Positions 35,101 to 46,042 of a stretch of DNA of 64,000 nt are shown in pieces. This stretch comes from Annulohypoxylon bovei var. microspora. Its lineage: Eukaryota > Ascomycota > Sordariomycetes > Xylariales > Hypoxylaceae. Every line of letters starts with the position of its first letter. Positions within the stretch are counted from its first letter, which is position 1. The stretch lies in NCBI GenBank assembly GCA_022836615.1, contig MU405269.1:62001-126000 (forward strand), written 5' to 3'. The notes beneath the pieces are model-generated. The model saw nothing but the letters and a program-made list of their open reading frames with translations. It searched no databases and was not told the DNA's origin. Position numbers and translations under genes: made by a program.

Positions 35101-36020
35101 TCGCCGGCAACGGTCGACGAGGCCATGCTCATCGTCCTTGTTGCATTCCCAGGCGCAGGAGCGTATCCATTGTACCCAGGATATCCACCGCCATTACCGT
35201 TCATCGTAGGCGCCTCGTTTGAGGGAGCTCTCGAGCGATTTGGAATTACTCGGCCACTCATCATCTGGTGAGCGTCGCGTTCTGGAGGGTAGCCTGTCAT
35301 AGACATCGATCGATCATCGTGACGTTCGGGAACTACTCGACCTTGCGCCGTTGTTCGAGACATAGAATTGTTCGGGGGAGGTCTATAGTTATTTTGGGGA
35401 GATTGGTACGAGCCAGGCGGCGGCTGGTACATCGGTTGACGGGGTACACTTGCGAGAGATTGGGAGCGATAAGGATCGTCACGCGCAGCAGGGGGTGCAG
35501 GTCCGGGTCCGCCTTGATAATATCTTGGTCCTGGATTTCGCGGAGGATAGCCGGACGGAGGCGGCCCTCTTGATTCGAGTCGAGGAGGTCCTTGCGGCGG
35601 TCCTTGCGGAGGCGGGCCAGGATAAGGTCTTTGGTTCGGTCCAGGGGGCATCGGCGGCCTCCCATATTGTCCCTGCCCCTGAGGAGGGTAGCCTCCAGAT
35701 GGGTTCCGCTGATTTTGATAGTAGCCATTAGCGATACTCGTGTCCATCGTTCTAGTTCGAGGTGCCACTGCCTCCTCGTAGCCTCCTGCCCGCTGAGGTC
35801 GCGGAGGGGGTCGGCGCTGCATATCGGGTGTTATGTTAGAGGAAATAGACGACATGGTTTGCGTTCTTCCGTCTTGCGGCGGCATGTTCGGGGACGACGA
35901 AGTCATAGTACCAGTTCGACCGGGAGGGGGATGAGAACCGAAAATGTTGGAGAAAGCGGTATCTCGCTGATTGTTGGACGCCGGGCCATATCGGCGTTGG
36001 TCGTACTGGTATTCAGCCAT
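32130..36020 (-). CDS. rom2: Rho1 guanine nucleotide exchange factor Rom2 (DEP-DH-PH-CNH)
   Basis: Rom2 activates the Rho1 GTPase at the plasma membrane downstream of cell-wall sensors, driving glucan synthesis and the cell-integrity MAP kinase path. Four exons, 36020..33573, 33514..33184, 33131..32284 and 32225..32130, with introns of 58, 52 and 58 nt, give 1240 aa, the usual size. Residues 1-340 are disordered and rich in Pro, Gln, Gly and Tyr, with repeated TMSMAS and TRTM motifs that could be phosphorylated. A DEP domain (about 355-445) follows, then the RhoGEF DH domain (about 543-740; EICYTERDFVKDLEYLRDFW at its start), a PH domain (about 755-920) and a citron (CNH) domain (about 923-1225; GGRKLIYGTDHGIY, LLVLSNKT, FALSYPWILAF). 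The last short exon adds YEDEAGGDIIAALDFW. A leader intron probably lies before the start codon. Confidence 0.95.
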
Positions 36021-36030
36021 CCTCGGGATC

Positions 36031-36254
36031 CTAAGAAATAAGAGATTACGTGGTTAGCGGTAGATACGTCGCTAGAAACTTGTAAGCGATAAAAAAAGAC
36101 AAGAAAATTGTCGAATTACACGGCGGTGCCGATATTGTTGCACAAACACCACCAATCATCCAGGTAGGTGCAGGTTCGTATCAATGGTCCAATGGTCCAA
36201 AGACCCAGGGATATATGGGGGTGTATAAGGACATAATGGTATGACGGCACTTAC
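36031..36254 (-). other. Probable leader intron of rom2
   Basis: On the minus strand a GTAAGT donor at 36254 and a CTTATTTCTTAG acceptor ending at 36031 bound a 224-nt intron. It ends ten bases before the rom2 ATG. The reading frame before the donor does not join rom2 in frame, so this would be a 5' UTR intron. Confidence 0.5.
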
Positions 36255-37864
36255 TCTCGCAAAAAGCCTAGGCGGGCGGGAGCCTAGACGGAGACTACTA
36301 GGATCGACGGTAGAGGAAGATAAAGGGGTGATTACCGACGCAGAGGACGGATTCACCACCGATGGTGGACGGTCGGGATGTTGCGAGCGAATATCCTCGA
36401 AATCGTCGATATCTTGCTTCCTCCGATTTCTTGTCTTGGTCCCCCTAGAATTTTCCTTGGACTCCCTTAGCCCAAAAGTCCAGGCTCCCGCGGACTTAAT
36501 AATTGGATGCAAATCGCCAGTGATTCGGGACAGGGGCCGGGACGAGTACGGGAAGTGATTTGAGGAAGAGCAATGAGGACGACGTCGGCATCGAATCGAA
36601 TCGAATAGGATTTGTTGGTTTGTGGTGGTGGTAGTGGTAGTGGTAGGTAGAGGTAGGTTTTAGGATAGGAAGGGAGGAGAGGTTCGGGTGTACGTAGGTA
36701 AGGAATAGGTAGGATTTGAATGGATAGAATGGTAGAATGAGCGCTGTACGGTAATCTGTACACTGATTGATATGATCAAGGATCAGAAGTGCAAGGACAT
36801 TTCAAACTGCTCCAGGCTTGGATTGGCTTGGATTGGCTTGTATTGGCTTGTATTGGCTTGAATTAGACCCGGCTTCTTCTGTGCTGGAGACTTCCTAATG
36901 ACACTAAACGGACCGGGTTATCGTCGGCTCGGGAATCTTTAGGTAATAGCCTTGGAACTTGGAAGTTACAAGTATTGTCTTATCTCATATGTACCATGTT
37001 TTGCATGCTGATCAGTTAAGATGATACTCTTCAGGTACCACCCGTTATCGTTGGAAAAAGCGTTACGTAGGTGTGTTTCTTGTACATAGTAGTTGCAGAA
37101 CCTTGGAAAGTGCGATTAGTTTATTCATGAGATAACCTTGAAAACTCAAAAGAAAAAAATCAATTGAATTGTCAGTTCCGGCACTAACGGCAACCGCTTT
37201 AAACATCGAATCTAATACCTACCTACTAAAATACACGTGCGCTCGGATGTATATCCATGCATCGGTGTAGCTAGATGACGACTCCAGTATCAAATGGATA
37301 TCGCTGCAGCGGAAACATTTCAATGTCGGTCCTGTCTGTACCTAGTCTTGGTTATGGTCATGCTTCTCTTGTCACTCAGAACGAATACGATAACTCCGTA
37401 AGATTTGTCTTATCTCTGCCTCGTATCTTATCCTATGATCTTCTTCTCTACACGCTTTTGATAGGTTTTAGTCAAGTTGTACTTGTTCCTCGCAACCTCA
37501 ATTCTAAGTCGAGAGAATACAGTAGCTCATGCACAATTAGTGGTGCTGCGGTGCAGCTGGTGCAGCTGGTGGTGGTACTGTCCAATAATGTATTTTTATG
37601 GGGTTAAGATTGAAAGTGGGCATTGATTGGTTTTAGGGGCTAACACAGTTCAATGTTATGTAATACAACAATCACGTGCCGCTAGTTCAGTTCAGTAAAG
37701 GCTATTCGAGGGTCTTCGGATTCAAGGCAGCTAAAAGCTAGCTTCATACTCTTCAATTTCGAGATTCGACAGGTTCGGCGGCGACGACAACCCGCTGTAT
37801 TGACGAGTTCATCTAATTTTCCCTTCTTCAAATTACCTCTCAACGTAGAGAAAGAATCTCCACC
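36255..37864. promoter_or_regulatory. Divergent rom2 / vma11 region
   Basis: This holds the likely rom2 5' leader (36255 to roughly 36600, minus strand), GTG and GGTAGT repeats (36620-36660), the 10-bp CCAAT repeat (36815-36860) and the vma11 promoter. A plus-strand frame at 37275-37607 has no motif and is not accepted. Upstream of the rom2 donor, a minus-strand frame (36512-36255) stays open for 86 codons but has no ATG. Confidence 0.5.
36815..36860. repeat. 10-bp tandem repeat carrying CCAAT boxes
   Basis: Four tandem 10-bp units (GATTGGCTTG twice, then TATTGGCTTG twice) follow a partial GGCTTG unit and are followed by a degenerate one. Each full unit contains ATTGG, that is CCAAT on the minus strand, at 36822, 36832, 36842 and 36852. 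The spacing equals about one helical turn and the boxes point toward rom2. Binding by the HAP2/3/5 CCAAT complex is an inference. Confidence 0.8.
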
Positions 37865-38688
37865 ATGGAGTCGGAGATCGCGCCTAAGTTCGCTCCTTTC
37901 ATCGGCATGGTAAGCTTCAGCTCCGTAGACTACGAAGCTCTCTACGCGACCATACTGACATCGTCATCGACATTATAGGCCGGTATTGCCTCCGCCATGA
38001 TTTTTGGATGTACGAATTCTACTAAATCCGACTCTATATGATGATATCGCGTGCTAAGACAGTAAAAATAGGCATTGGGGCAGCATACGGAACGGCGAAA
38101 TCAGGAATTGGTATCGCAGGTGTAGGCACGTTCAGGCCAGACCTGATCATGAAGGTTCGTCATGGCATGAAACCGGGTATATCCTGTGTTGGCTCCGCCC
38201 CGTCCTTATAACATCCGGTGTTCTAATGCGATGCGAATTGCCAGTGTCTGATTCCCGTGGTCATGTCCGGAATTATCGCAGTTTACGCGCTCGTTGTCTC
38301 CGTCCTAATCGCTGGTGACATGAACCCACCGTCACGACAAAGCTACAGCTTATTCAGGTACATCCCCGATTCTGCGATCAAACGAATGAAACGGGCTATA
38401 CGAAAGCTAACCTCTTTAATAGCGGCTTTTTACATCTAGGATGTGGGCTCTCAGTCGGATTAACGGGCCTTGCGGCTGGATATTGCATTGGTGTTGTTGG
38501 TGACAAGGGAGTTCGCGCATACATGGAACAGTCAAGGGTATTCGTCGGCATGGTTCTGATTCTTATTTTCGGAGAAGTTCTGGGTCTCTATGGGTAAGTC
38601 CAACCGCTTATCATCTCGTAAGGTATTGTTACTAACTATGAATAGACTCATTGTTGCTCTTATCCTCAACACCAAGAGCAAGGGCTAA
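37865..38688 (+). CDS. vma11: V-type ATPase proteolipid subunit c' (Vma11)
   Basis: Vma11 is the c' proteolipid of the membrane V0 rotor that moves protons across the vacuolar membrane; c' is found only in fungi. Six exons, 37865..37909, 37979..38009, 38072..38154, 38245..38357, 38423..38593 and 38646..38688, with introns of 69, 62, 90, 65 and 52 nt, give 161 aa. There are four hydrophobic helices. The start MESEIAPKFAPFIGMAGIA and the end LILNTKSKG match Vma11 better than the c subunit Vma3. The proton-carrying glutamate of the fourth helix is Glu-142, in LIFGEVLGLYG. Also visible are GAAYGTAKSGIGIAGVGTF and GLAAGYCIGVVGDKGV. Five introns in under 500 coding bases is a high density. It is transcribed divergently from rom2. 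Confidence 0.95.
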
Positions 38689-39372
38689 GTCATAGAACTC
38701 GAGCAACACCAATCACTCAAAGACAACCGGATGTTCATACGAAAGAGCATAAGCAAACCCGGCCTGTAAAGGCAAAGTGTAATCAATAACTGCATGGCTG
38801 ATGGCGTTTTACGGGTATGTAGAACTAAGGATAACCATTAGAACCGTTGACGATTAGAAGGTCAACGTTTGGTCAGGTAGTTGGCCAGGACCTCTATTGG
38901 TGAACAAGACATTTTGTGATATTAAAACAATTCCTTGTTATCATCACACTTTGAGTACATGTGAACTTGTCAAAATCGTGTAAGATTGATACTAAGTAAG
39001 AATTGGATAGCTATCGCAAAGCCTAAAGGAACGAAGGAAGAAAATGGATGGTTCCCTACGCAACATATCTCATAACCTCATCCATTCATCTATATGAATA
39101 ACCCACGCCTTGAAATCCCATCCCATCCGAAAATAAATGAGTCACCTAATCCGATCTAGCTTGCCCAATTTGACGCCGAACAAGTGGCGCCGCCCAATGC
39201 GTGTAAGAGGGAATACCAGAAAAGTTCCTGAAGGAGTGAGAAGAAAAAGGAATACAGCCGTCACCAGCCTCGGTTGTTGAGCCTCCTCAGGCAGAGATGG
39301 CCAACTCGATATCGCCGCTATTTCGATATAGCTCCCACACGTGTCTCGCGCTTGCTTAGCATAAGCCGTCCA
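38689..39372. other. Convergent intergenic region
   Basis: This lies between the 3' ends of vma11 (plus) and the next gene (minus). It is AT-rich and holds no supported feature. Confidence 0.5.
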
Positions 39373-40349
39373 TTACCGACCGAACCGGCGAGCGAGCCTT
39401 CCACGGTTATCAATAGTAGTGCTGAAGGCGCCCCAGCTTCGGTTCCGTTCGTCCCAGTCCCTCGTCTGGCCTGTATGTCTCAGGGGTCAGCGCTCGGCAC
39501 CTAAATACCGCAAATACGAATACCGATATTCCTACGCGCAAGACATTTTCACGGAGTACAACCAAAAAAAGAAAAAGAAAAGAAAAAAAGGAGGGGAGAA
39601 CTCACCAAGAAACCAATCCCACCGCCTCTCCTCGCGATAAAGCACCTCATCCCCATTCTGCCTCGCCAGCCTCTCGCGCCTCGCCCGCGCCGCCGCCTCC
39701 TCGCCGACCAGATACGGGTCCTCGAGCGGCCGCACCTTATCGGGGTCGTCATCGTCATCCGCCGCAGCGGCGGCGGCAGCAGCGTTCGCGTTGACGCGCT
39801 CGACCGCCGACCGCAGCGCGGTCTCCCAGCCGTTCCGGGCCCCGCCTGCTGCTGCTGATACCCGCCGGTGCGCGACCCGCTGGTAGTGGCGCGCCGTCGG
39901 GTTGCTGGTCATGGACGACCACGACGGGATCTGGAAGTGCGCGAGCCGCGGTGCGTTGCCGCGCGGGCTGGGGATGCGCGGGAGGCCGGCGCCCGGGGCG
40001 AAGGTCGATGTCATGGGCGTGGGCGTGGGCGTGGGTGTGGAGGACAGGTTGAGCATCGAGGAGGAGGAGGCGTACCGCGGGGGCGAGGGGACGGTTGCGG
40101 TCTGTGGCTCTCGCGGGGTGTACGCGGGGACGCTTTCGTTGGTTGGAAGCGTGGAGTGGTAGGATGGCGCTTCGGAGACTGGAGGCAGTTTGTTAGTACT
40201 TCTTACCGTAACTTGTGGTTTTAAGGGAGAAGTGGCTCACTGTAAGACGGGGCGGCCGAGCGTATGGAGGCTGTCTCGAAGTCGTCGACGGTCAGACGTT
40301 CCAGGCGGGATGGCCCGTTCTGGATACTTTCGGCAATCATTGTAGCCAT
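39373..40349 (-). CDS. Conserved fungal protein with W-rich C-terminus
   Basis: Three exons, 40349..40241, 40178..39606 and 39470..39373, with introns of 61 and 135 nt, give 259 aa. The second intron ends in ACATACAG after a GCGCTGAC branch point and contains a long pyrimidine tract. Splicing turns an unlikely Phe-rich read-through into WDWFLGQTRDWDERNRSWGA, which is well-formed protein sequence, before the end ARRFGR. The middle is low in complexity (TPTPTPTP, an Ala run followed by DDDDDP, about 145-160). A charged helix follows, from EEAAARARRERLARQNGD. I recognise no named domain. The Trp-rich end with alternating charges suggests a short protein-binding helix. Two ATGs in the first exon (40349 and 40340) fit; the first gives MATMIAES. 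Confidence 0.78.
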
Positions 40350-42877
40350 CGTGTCTTCTGTGCCGTGTAGATAAATCTCGCAAGCGCAAACGAAATAAAC
40401 AGGTTAAGTAGGCGAGCAAGGCAGTCAAAGGTCAAGGAGGAAAACTCGGTGAGAGTACTTTGCACATCTAGTCAAATAGCTCCCTTATCATTCAGGTCCG
40501 CCACACAAAGAGAGCGCCTAGGGAAGGTATGGAAAAGTAAAAGTGGTCAAGAGACGGTGAATCAGAAAATCGTAATCATGGAGTCAACAAGCACGATAAC
40601 AGATCTGCACTAGATAGCTCTTCTCCGGGAGAATATGTCTTAGAATGATACTCTAGCTCGACTTAGAAAAGGCCGATGTTGTAGGTAGGCGGTTGTAGGG
40701 TTCACAATGACGAGCTCTAGTCACGATGAAAGGGGGCACACCACCAAACTTGACAACCCTCTTAATAGGTTGTGTGGGATATAAGTAGGAGGGTAAGAGG
40801 TATTGTAGGAGGTAGGCCTGGCTTCAGGCTAGATAAACCTTGAAGGGGTAAGTTGAGGTGAGGTGTATGCACACGTGAGCGTTGCAGAGAGGATTGGCTG
40901 GGATAGGCAAGGTATGGGAGGACAAGAACGGGAACGAAAGGAGGGAAGCACAGCCAACCCACCAACCCATCGTACCGGATGGGGTTGAATTATGCAGGAT
41001 TCTACTGGACCGGCCCTGTCTCACTTGGCCTCGATGCCGTGCTACCTTCTCGTCCAGGGTCCAGCCCGACCTGCGTCACGATAGACATTCCGTGGAACCC
41101 GTGAGCCCCCGAGTGTTCCTTGTGGAACAGCCTCGTAGACTATTGTGATACAACAGTTCGTACACGGAATATATTGTTGTAAATTCCAAAACATAGAGGT
41201 ATTTGCTTTGCCGACATCCGGGTACATGCCTAGTATTATCACAAAGAGGGGGATAGACTAAATTGTCAGAAAGCAAAGAGGAGGATATTACATATGAGCA
41301 CAGTTCAAGTCCGATATTACGGCCACGGTACTTCGCACATAGGAATTACGACAGTTCAGCAACCCCACTATTCCTATTTAGAGCGAGTATAGCTTATCTC
41401 ATTGGCTATAGCTTATCTTATCTGTTCCACATAGAAAAGTCACGAGAAGTGATTGGGTGAGGGGCATCGTGACTTGAATCTAACAGGGGTTGAACGGGAT
41501 TGTCTTATTATCCATCGGTACTGGAAAAGAAGCAGAGAAACTGACCAAAATTAGAGTCTATCTATGTCTATCTATGTCTACCATAAAAGATGGAGGTGGT
41601 TTTCGTGGAGAGCTATCCCTAGCGGAGGTTCATTTTCGTAACCAGCGGGGTTTATCGGCCAGAGATTATAGCGACATAGCGGGGTATTTACCTAGGTGGG
41701 CTTAAAGAACAGGGGTAGATAAACATGTTTAACAGCCAGTTCGTTTAGCCCGTCTTACATTCACTGTCAATAATACCGCATTTTGCATTTCTCTTAAGGG
41801 CGAAGAATGACGAAATTGACAGCTAGAAAGGGAATTATATAGGCTAATCTTATAAAGTAAGTGAAGCAATGATTCATAAGGAATCCAACAAGGCATATAT
41901 GTACCTGATATAGCTTATATACCTAGGATTAACTATGAGAGCTTGGAAATGACAAGCTGTCACTACAGGTATATGCAGCATTCTATATAAAGGTAGGCAG
42001 TTCTTACATCATTTAAAATTAGAATATCATCATCGAGAGCCAACGGAACTTGCAACAGACCCTAGAGTTCCAGTGAGGGAACCGTCTATCTTCGCATGAA
42101 ACCGTGAGTCTAGTCGACCATACAGTGATGGCATAGCCTTAGAAATTACACTGCTCTAGTTAAGCTAGCGGGTCTAGATCAAGACGGACCGTATATTAAG
42201 AGGTTGGTGGAAGCCCGGTTTTTCTCGTTCCTGGGCCGATGACAACTCCCGCGGCTCGGTAGTAACCTTAGGATCACTTACCACTTACACATGTCTACTC
42301 TGTTATCTGTTAGCAACATGAATGTACCTACTTTGATATTTAGAATAGCTAGCTATCTTATGTGTGTGCAATCTTGGTTAGGCAATAACTCACCTGCGAT
42401 TCTCATGTGAGACTTAACTAGCAGTCTTTATTTAGGCTTCGGTTCTTAATTGGGTTCAGATGACACTGTTTCATTGCAACCCTTAAGGGGTATGACTTTA
42501 GGTAGTAGATTTAGATAGAGGTGAATCCTTAAACTTGCATCTTAAGTGGGGGTAACTGAAGAGTAGGTTCGCAGGATCACATTAATATTTCAACATAATA
42601 CTCTTAATCAGTTGTCTCATTTCGCGGTTCAACTTGCTCGTAAGACAAAATCATTAGACCTAACCGCTAACCTAGCCTAGTAACCTTGACCGTTGTCCCA
42701 TGAAATAATCGTATAAGTTCCATGAGCCGCTAACCGTTGTCATTATATGTCGTACCCAAAATGCAGAACCATGTCCCCAGGTTTCCCATTCTAACCAATT
42801 CAGCAAATGACCCCCTATGCTACATATATAGTATTAATATAGAAAAATCACTTCCGCTCAATGTTCGGATAGTCTAA
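40350..42877. other. Long gene-poor region
   Basis: About 2.5 kb without a supported gene. Short overlapping frames near 40762-41276 lack motifs. Small repeats occur (TCTATCTATG near 41558-41582; GGTA/TACC words throughout). The sequence from 41700 on is AT-rich, and old degraded sequence is possible, but I see no transposon end or coding relic. Confidence 0.45.
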
Positions 42878-43363
42878 CTACCATAGTCGTCTCTGGTAGT
42901 AAACTTGTTCCGTACCTTCCGACAAACGTCGGATGTCCTCCTTGATCTGTCGTCTCCTCTCGGCCCTACTGATCGGTTTCTGCGGCTTATTCGTAGCTTC
43001 CTCCTCGTTATTCTGTGTCCCCACATTGGCCCCATCAGCATCATCCTGTTCCGCCGTGACCGGGTTTTGTTGCTCTGGCTTCTCGTCCGGGAACGTGGGC
43101 CGCACGATGATAATATCTTCCTCCTCAACCCTATTTCTCTTACGGCGGCGCCCTAGTCGCGAGTCATCTAAGTCAACTACGGTTCCATCTTCGAGCTCTG
43201 TGGTAGATTTTTTGAAACGATCCGGTAAGTAGACTTTCGGGCTCGGTCGAGGCTCTCTGTTGATTTTAATGGCTGATCGGAGATCGCGGAGTGTTCGTTG
43301 TTGAATCGTATATCCGCTAAGAAATAAAGCCGCCGTACATAGCACAACTAGGTAACGTAGAAT
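42878..43363 (-). CDS. Small conserved fungal protein, single membrane segment; 5' exon unresolved
   Basis: The main exon runs from an AACTAATAG acceptor (exon start 43363) to the stop at 42878 and codes for 161 aa. It opens with a hydrophobic segment (ILRYLVVLCTAALFLSGYTI) followed by QQRTLRDLRSAI, then RPSPKVYLPDRFKK and a long charged, disordered tail ending in ISRAERRRQIKEDIRR and QVYYQRRLW. The pattern is a short N-terminal membrane anchor with a soluble tail. There is no ATG in frame after the acceptor and an in-frame stop lies just before it, so a small 5' exon must exist; Met-Arg at 43546..43541, with a GTATTT donor, is one candidate. The exon rule and tail composition make it likely real. 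Function is unknown. Confidence 0.62.
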   Translation of the reverse strand: MLRYLVVLCTAALFLSGYTIQQRTLRDLRSAIKINREPRPSPKVYLPDRFKKSTTELEDGTVVDLDDSRLGRRRKRNRVEEEDIIIVRPTFPDEKPEQQNPVTAEQDDADGANVGTQNNEEEATNKPQKPISRAERRRQIKEDIRRLSEGTEQVYYQRRLW

Positions 43364-44635
43364 CTATTAGTTGGAATGTCATTGCTATATGGATATTTCT
43401 ATCATTATGGAGGGGATCGCCCATACCAGTTCCTGAAGTGATCAGGACCGAAACTTGTGATGATGTCAATAACATAATCCTCCAAAATTGTAAGATATTG
43501 ATATATATAGGTAGAAATAATTGTAAATGTTTAGAAATACACGCATCAATGATAAATAATGACTTTTTAGAGTGTTTTATAATAGTTGAGCGCTTTTGAT
43601 TATGATGGCGTCGTAGCTTGTTTCGAGATTGGATTTCCTGTTTTGTCCCCTACCTCGTGTCTCCCCGGCAACGCTGAACAGCCCCCCTGGGCCGGGTCCC
43701 GTCTTGGCGATCCTGATCCGATCCTGACCCAAGATCTCTGTGACATCCCTTACGACGACCTTTAATAAAATACACCGCCTACCTCATTGACGAATATCAT
43801 CCATCTAAATCGAGTAAATATATGCCACAGTTTCTTCTATAAAGTAATTGATTTACATCAGATATAGCCACATGTACCTACTTAGGTACCTAAGTATTAT
43901 GCAAGGTACCTTGGAAGCCCCTTTTCTCGATTAGGAGTCCTGCGCGCTTACGCAAATGTGAAAGCCATCTCATGCAACATCCCGAGAACTACAACGTGTC
44001 TACATTCTAAAAAATTGTATACCGACTTAAAACACAGCTTAAGGAAATTTAGAATGTTCACTATGGTTCTATTGTACAAGGTATCTCTTAGCCTCGTCAA
44101 ACTTCCGCTTTTCCCGTACCTCGTTGAACAGCAGCTCAAGCATACTTGAACTAGCAAAATATTACAGCATTGAGTACCACCAGAGTTGCCGAACATCCGT
44201 ATTAACACTAAATCGTCAATTGAAACTGCAATGGGACTCTGGAATAGGCGTGCGTGGACAAACAGTAGCAAGGTAGTTTCATGATAGGAAACCATCCCTA
44301 GCAGATCTGACACCAGTTAACTATTCAGAGGATGCCATATTCATCTGTTGCCCGATGATGTTTACGAATCACTTATTCCTTAGTACCTAGCTCAACACTA
44401 ATTGTTAGCGTGTGTGCGGGTTGCAATTTAGGTAGGAAACGAGAGCGTGGCTTAAAACCCCACCATTGTTCGCGATATCACTTTCCCTTACATAGTGCTA
44501 CGATTATTGATAAAAATCTAGTCGGTGTCCCATGCGCAGTTGCTGTCCAGCAGGTTTTTGATGGATTTCTCTTGTAACTCAGTACCGGGATACTACTAAC
44601 TCCCATCCTATCACCTACCTAATTTTCATGATATC
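43364..44635. other. Intergenic region
   Basis: This is the probable promoter of the gene to the left and the 3' flank of the reductase to the right. It is AT-rich, with TACCTACTTAGGTACCTAAG near 43875. A minus-strand frame of 121 codons (43948-44313) has no motif and was not accepted. One short 5' exon of the left-hand gene may lie near 43541-43546. Confidence 0.5.
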
Positions 44636-46042
44636 CTATGAGATTAGAGAATAGACCAGCTTTTCCAAGCTAATGGGTCGCATATAGCCTTCACTCCGAT
44701 CACTTGCCTCCCGATCACTAACTCGTACAGAACTTAGCAACGCGAACCCATCCGGAGCCACCCTGTCAAGACCACCAGGCATAATTCGTACGGGGTTTGG
44801 CTCGAGCATAGTCTCACTATATCCAGCCCCTGATCCTAGGAATTTGTAAAATTCCGTCGCGAACTCTCGGGCTTGTGGGTTCGCCGGTATGGTCATACCT
44901 AAGTAAGTAGAGTCAGCAAAGGCATTCTGTCTACACAGAAAACAGCTCATGAAGGGACATGGAATGGATATCACTATACCGTTCAAGAACCTAACCTCAA
45001 CACCAAGCCCCTCCCACACCGCACCGTACTGTGGCTTCACCCGCATCGCGCTAGCATCGTACCCCCCATTCCCAGGAGCGCGAATCACAGCCAGTCTCCC
45101 ACCGCCCGAACCAAACGTGCTCTCGACCTTCCCCACAGTCTCTCCCTCGGATATGCAGTCCACCGCGAAATCCACACCCTTGCCACCAGTCGCAGCGCGC
45201 ACCTCCTCGGTCCAGTTCGCGGAGCGGTAATCTACTAGTACGTTATAAGCGTACGGCTTCTGACGCAACACAGCGTGCTTGGAGCGGCTAGCCGCCCCGA
45301 TGAGTCGGATGCGCTGCCCGGATGTGCGCGAGACGAGCTGGACGAGCTGCGCTACGTACAGCCCCAGCGAGGTGCTGGATCCGTAGACGAGTACGTTGAC
45401 CGGTTCTGTGGGAGTGTGGTGTGCGAAGGGGTCGCCAGGGTAGGCGGTGGAGAGGGAAGGGGAGGTAGAGGGGACGAAGGGACAGGGCATGCCGAGGCGC
45501 CCGAAGACGGCTTGCGCGGCGGTTAGCCCGCACATGCTGATCGAGGCGGCTTGCTCGAGGGTTAGGTGGTCTGGCACGTGCCAGACGAGGTCCGATGGGA
45601 TCGCCACGTACTCGGCGAAGGCTCCAGGGCGCTCGTTCGTGGAGCATGCTGGGGATTTGGTTCTTAGGTTAACTATTCTCATTTCCATTTATATTGCTAT
45701 TTCCATGGATATTTTCATTGGGGAAAGGGGGTGAAACCTACCTCCCTGCAAGAATCCCGCTACGCGCACCCCGATCGGGATCTTCTCATCTACGGCGGAA
45801 CCTCTGCTAACAACAGTCCCCGCGAAGTCGGTGCCTAGCACGCGCCGCTCCTGCGTGGCGATCGGGTGGGCGGCGAACATCCAGTCCACGGGGTTAAGGG
45901 CTACGGCGCCGACGCGGATAAGCAACTCGGTTGGGCCCGGGGCGGGTGTGGGGAGCTGCTCGACTTGGATGGAGGCGGACTGGGGGTGTAGGGTTAGGGC
46001 TTGCATGATGGCTTGCATGGTGGCTTTTGCGTGGGCGCTCAT
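44636..46042 (-). CDS. MDR-family (zinc-free) oxidoreductase, enoyl-reductase-like
   Basis: Three exons, 46042..45742, 45648..44980 and 44898..44636, give 410 aa. The first intron is 93 nt. The second (44899..44979) is exactly 81 nt, contains a TGCTGAC branch point and is in frame without stops on this strand, so it could be missed; removing it joins VRFLNG to MTIPANPQARE, as the family requires. The N-terminal catalytic fold has ALNPVDWMFAAHP and LGTDFAGTVV. The Rossmann part has VNVLVYGSSTSLGLYVAQLV, with an altered glycine pattern (GSSTSLG), and DFAVDCISEG. No structural-zinc cysteines are seen. This is the fungal NADPH-dependent group that includes stand-alone enoyl reductases of polyketide pathways as well as general quinone reductases. 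No synthase gene lies nearby, so a general reductase role is as likely. Confidence 0.85.

Noticed and set aside
35268..36041. Plus-strand frames over the rom2 N-terminus
   Set aside because: They are shadows of the Pro/Gln/Gly-rich disordered region of rom2 on the minus strand.
36156..36512. Possible upstream coding exon or uORF of rom2
   Set aside because: The frame is open for 86 codons up to a good donor, but it contains no ATG, and after splicing it would run out of frame into a stop just past the rom2 start.
37275..37607. Plus-strand frame of 110 codons before vma11
   Set aside because: No homology-like motif, no splice context, mixed composition; most likely promoter sequence.
40762..41276. 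Overlapping minus-strand frames in the 40-43 kb gap
   Set aside because: Three short frames overlap in different registers, with no motif and no splice signals that extend them.
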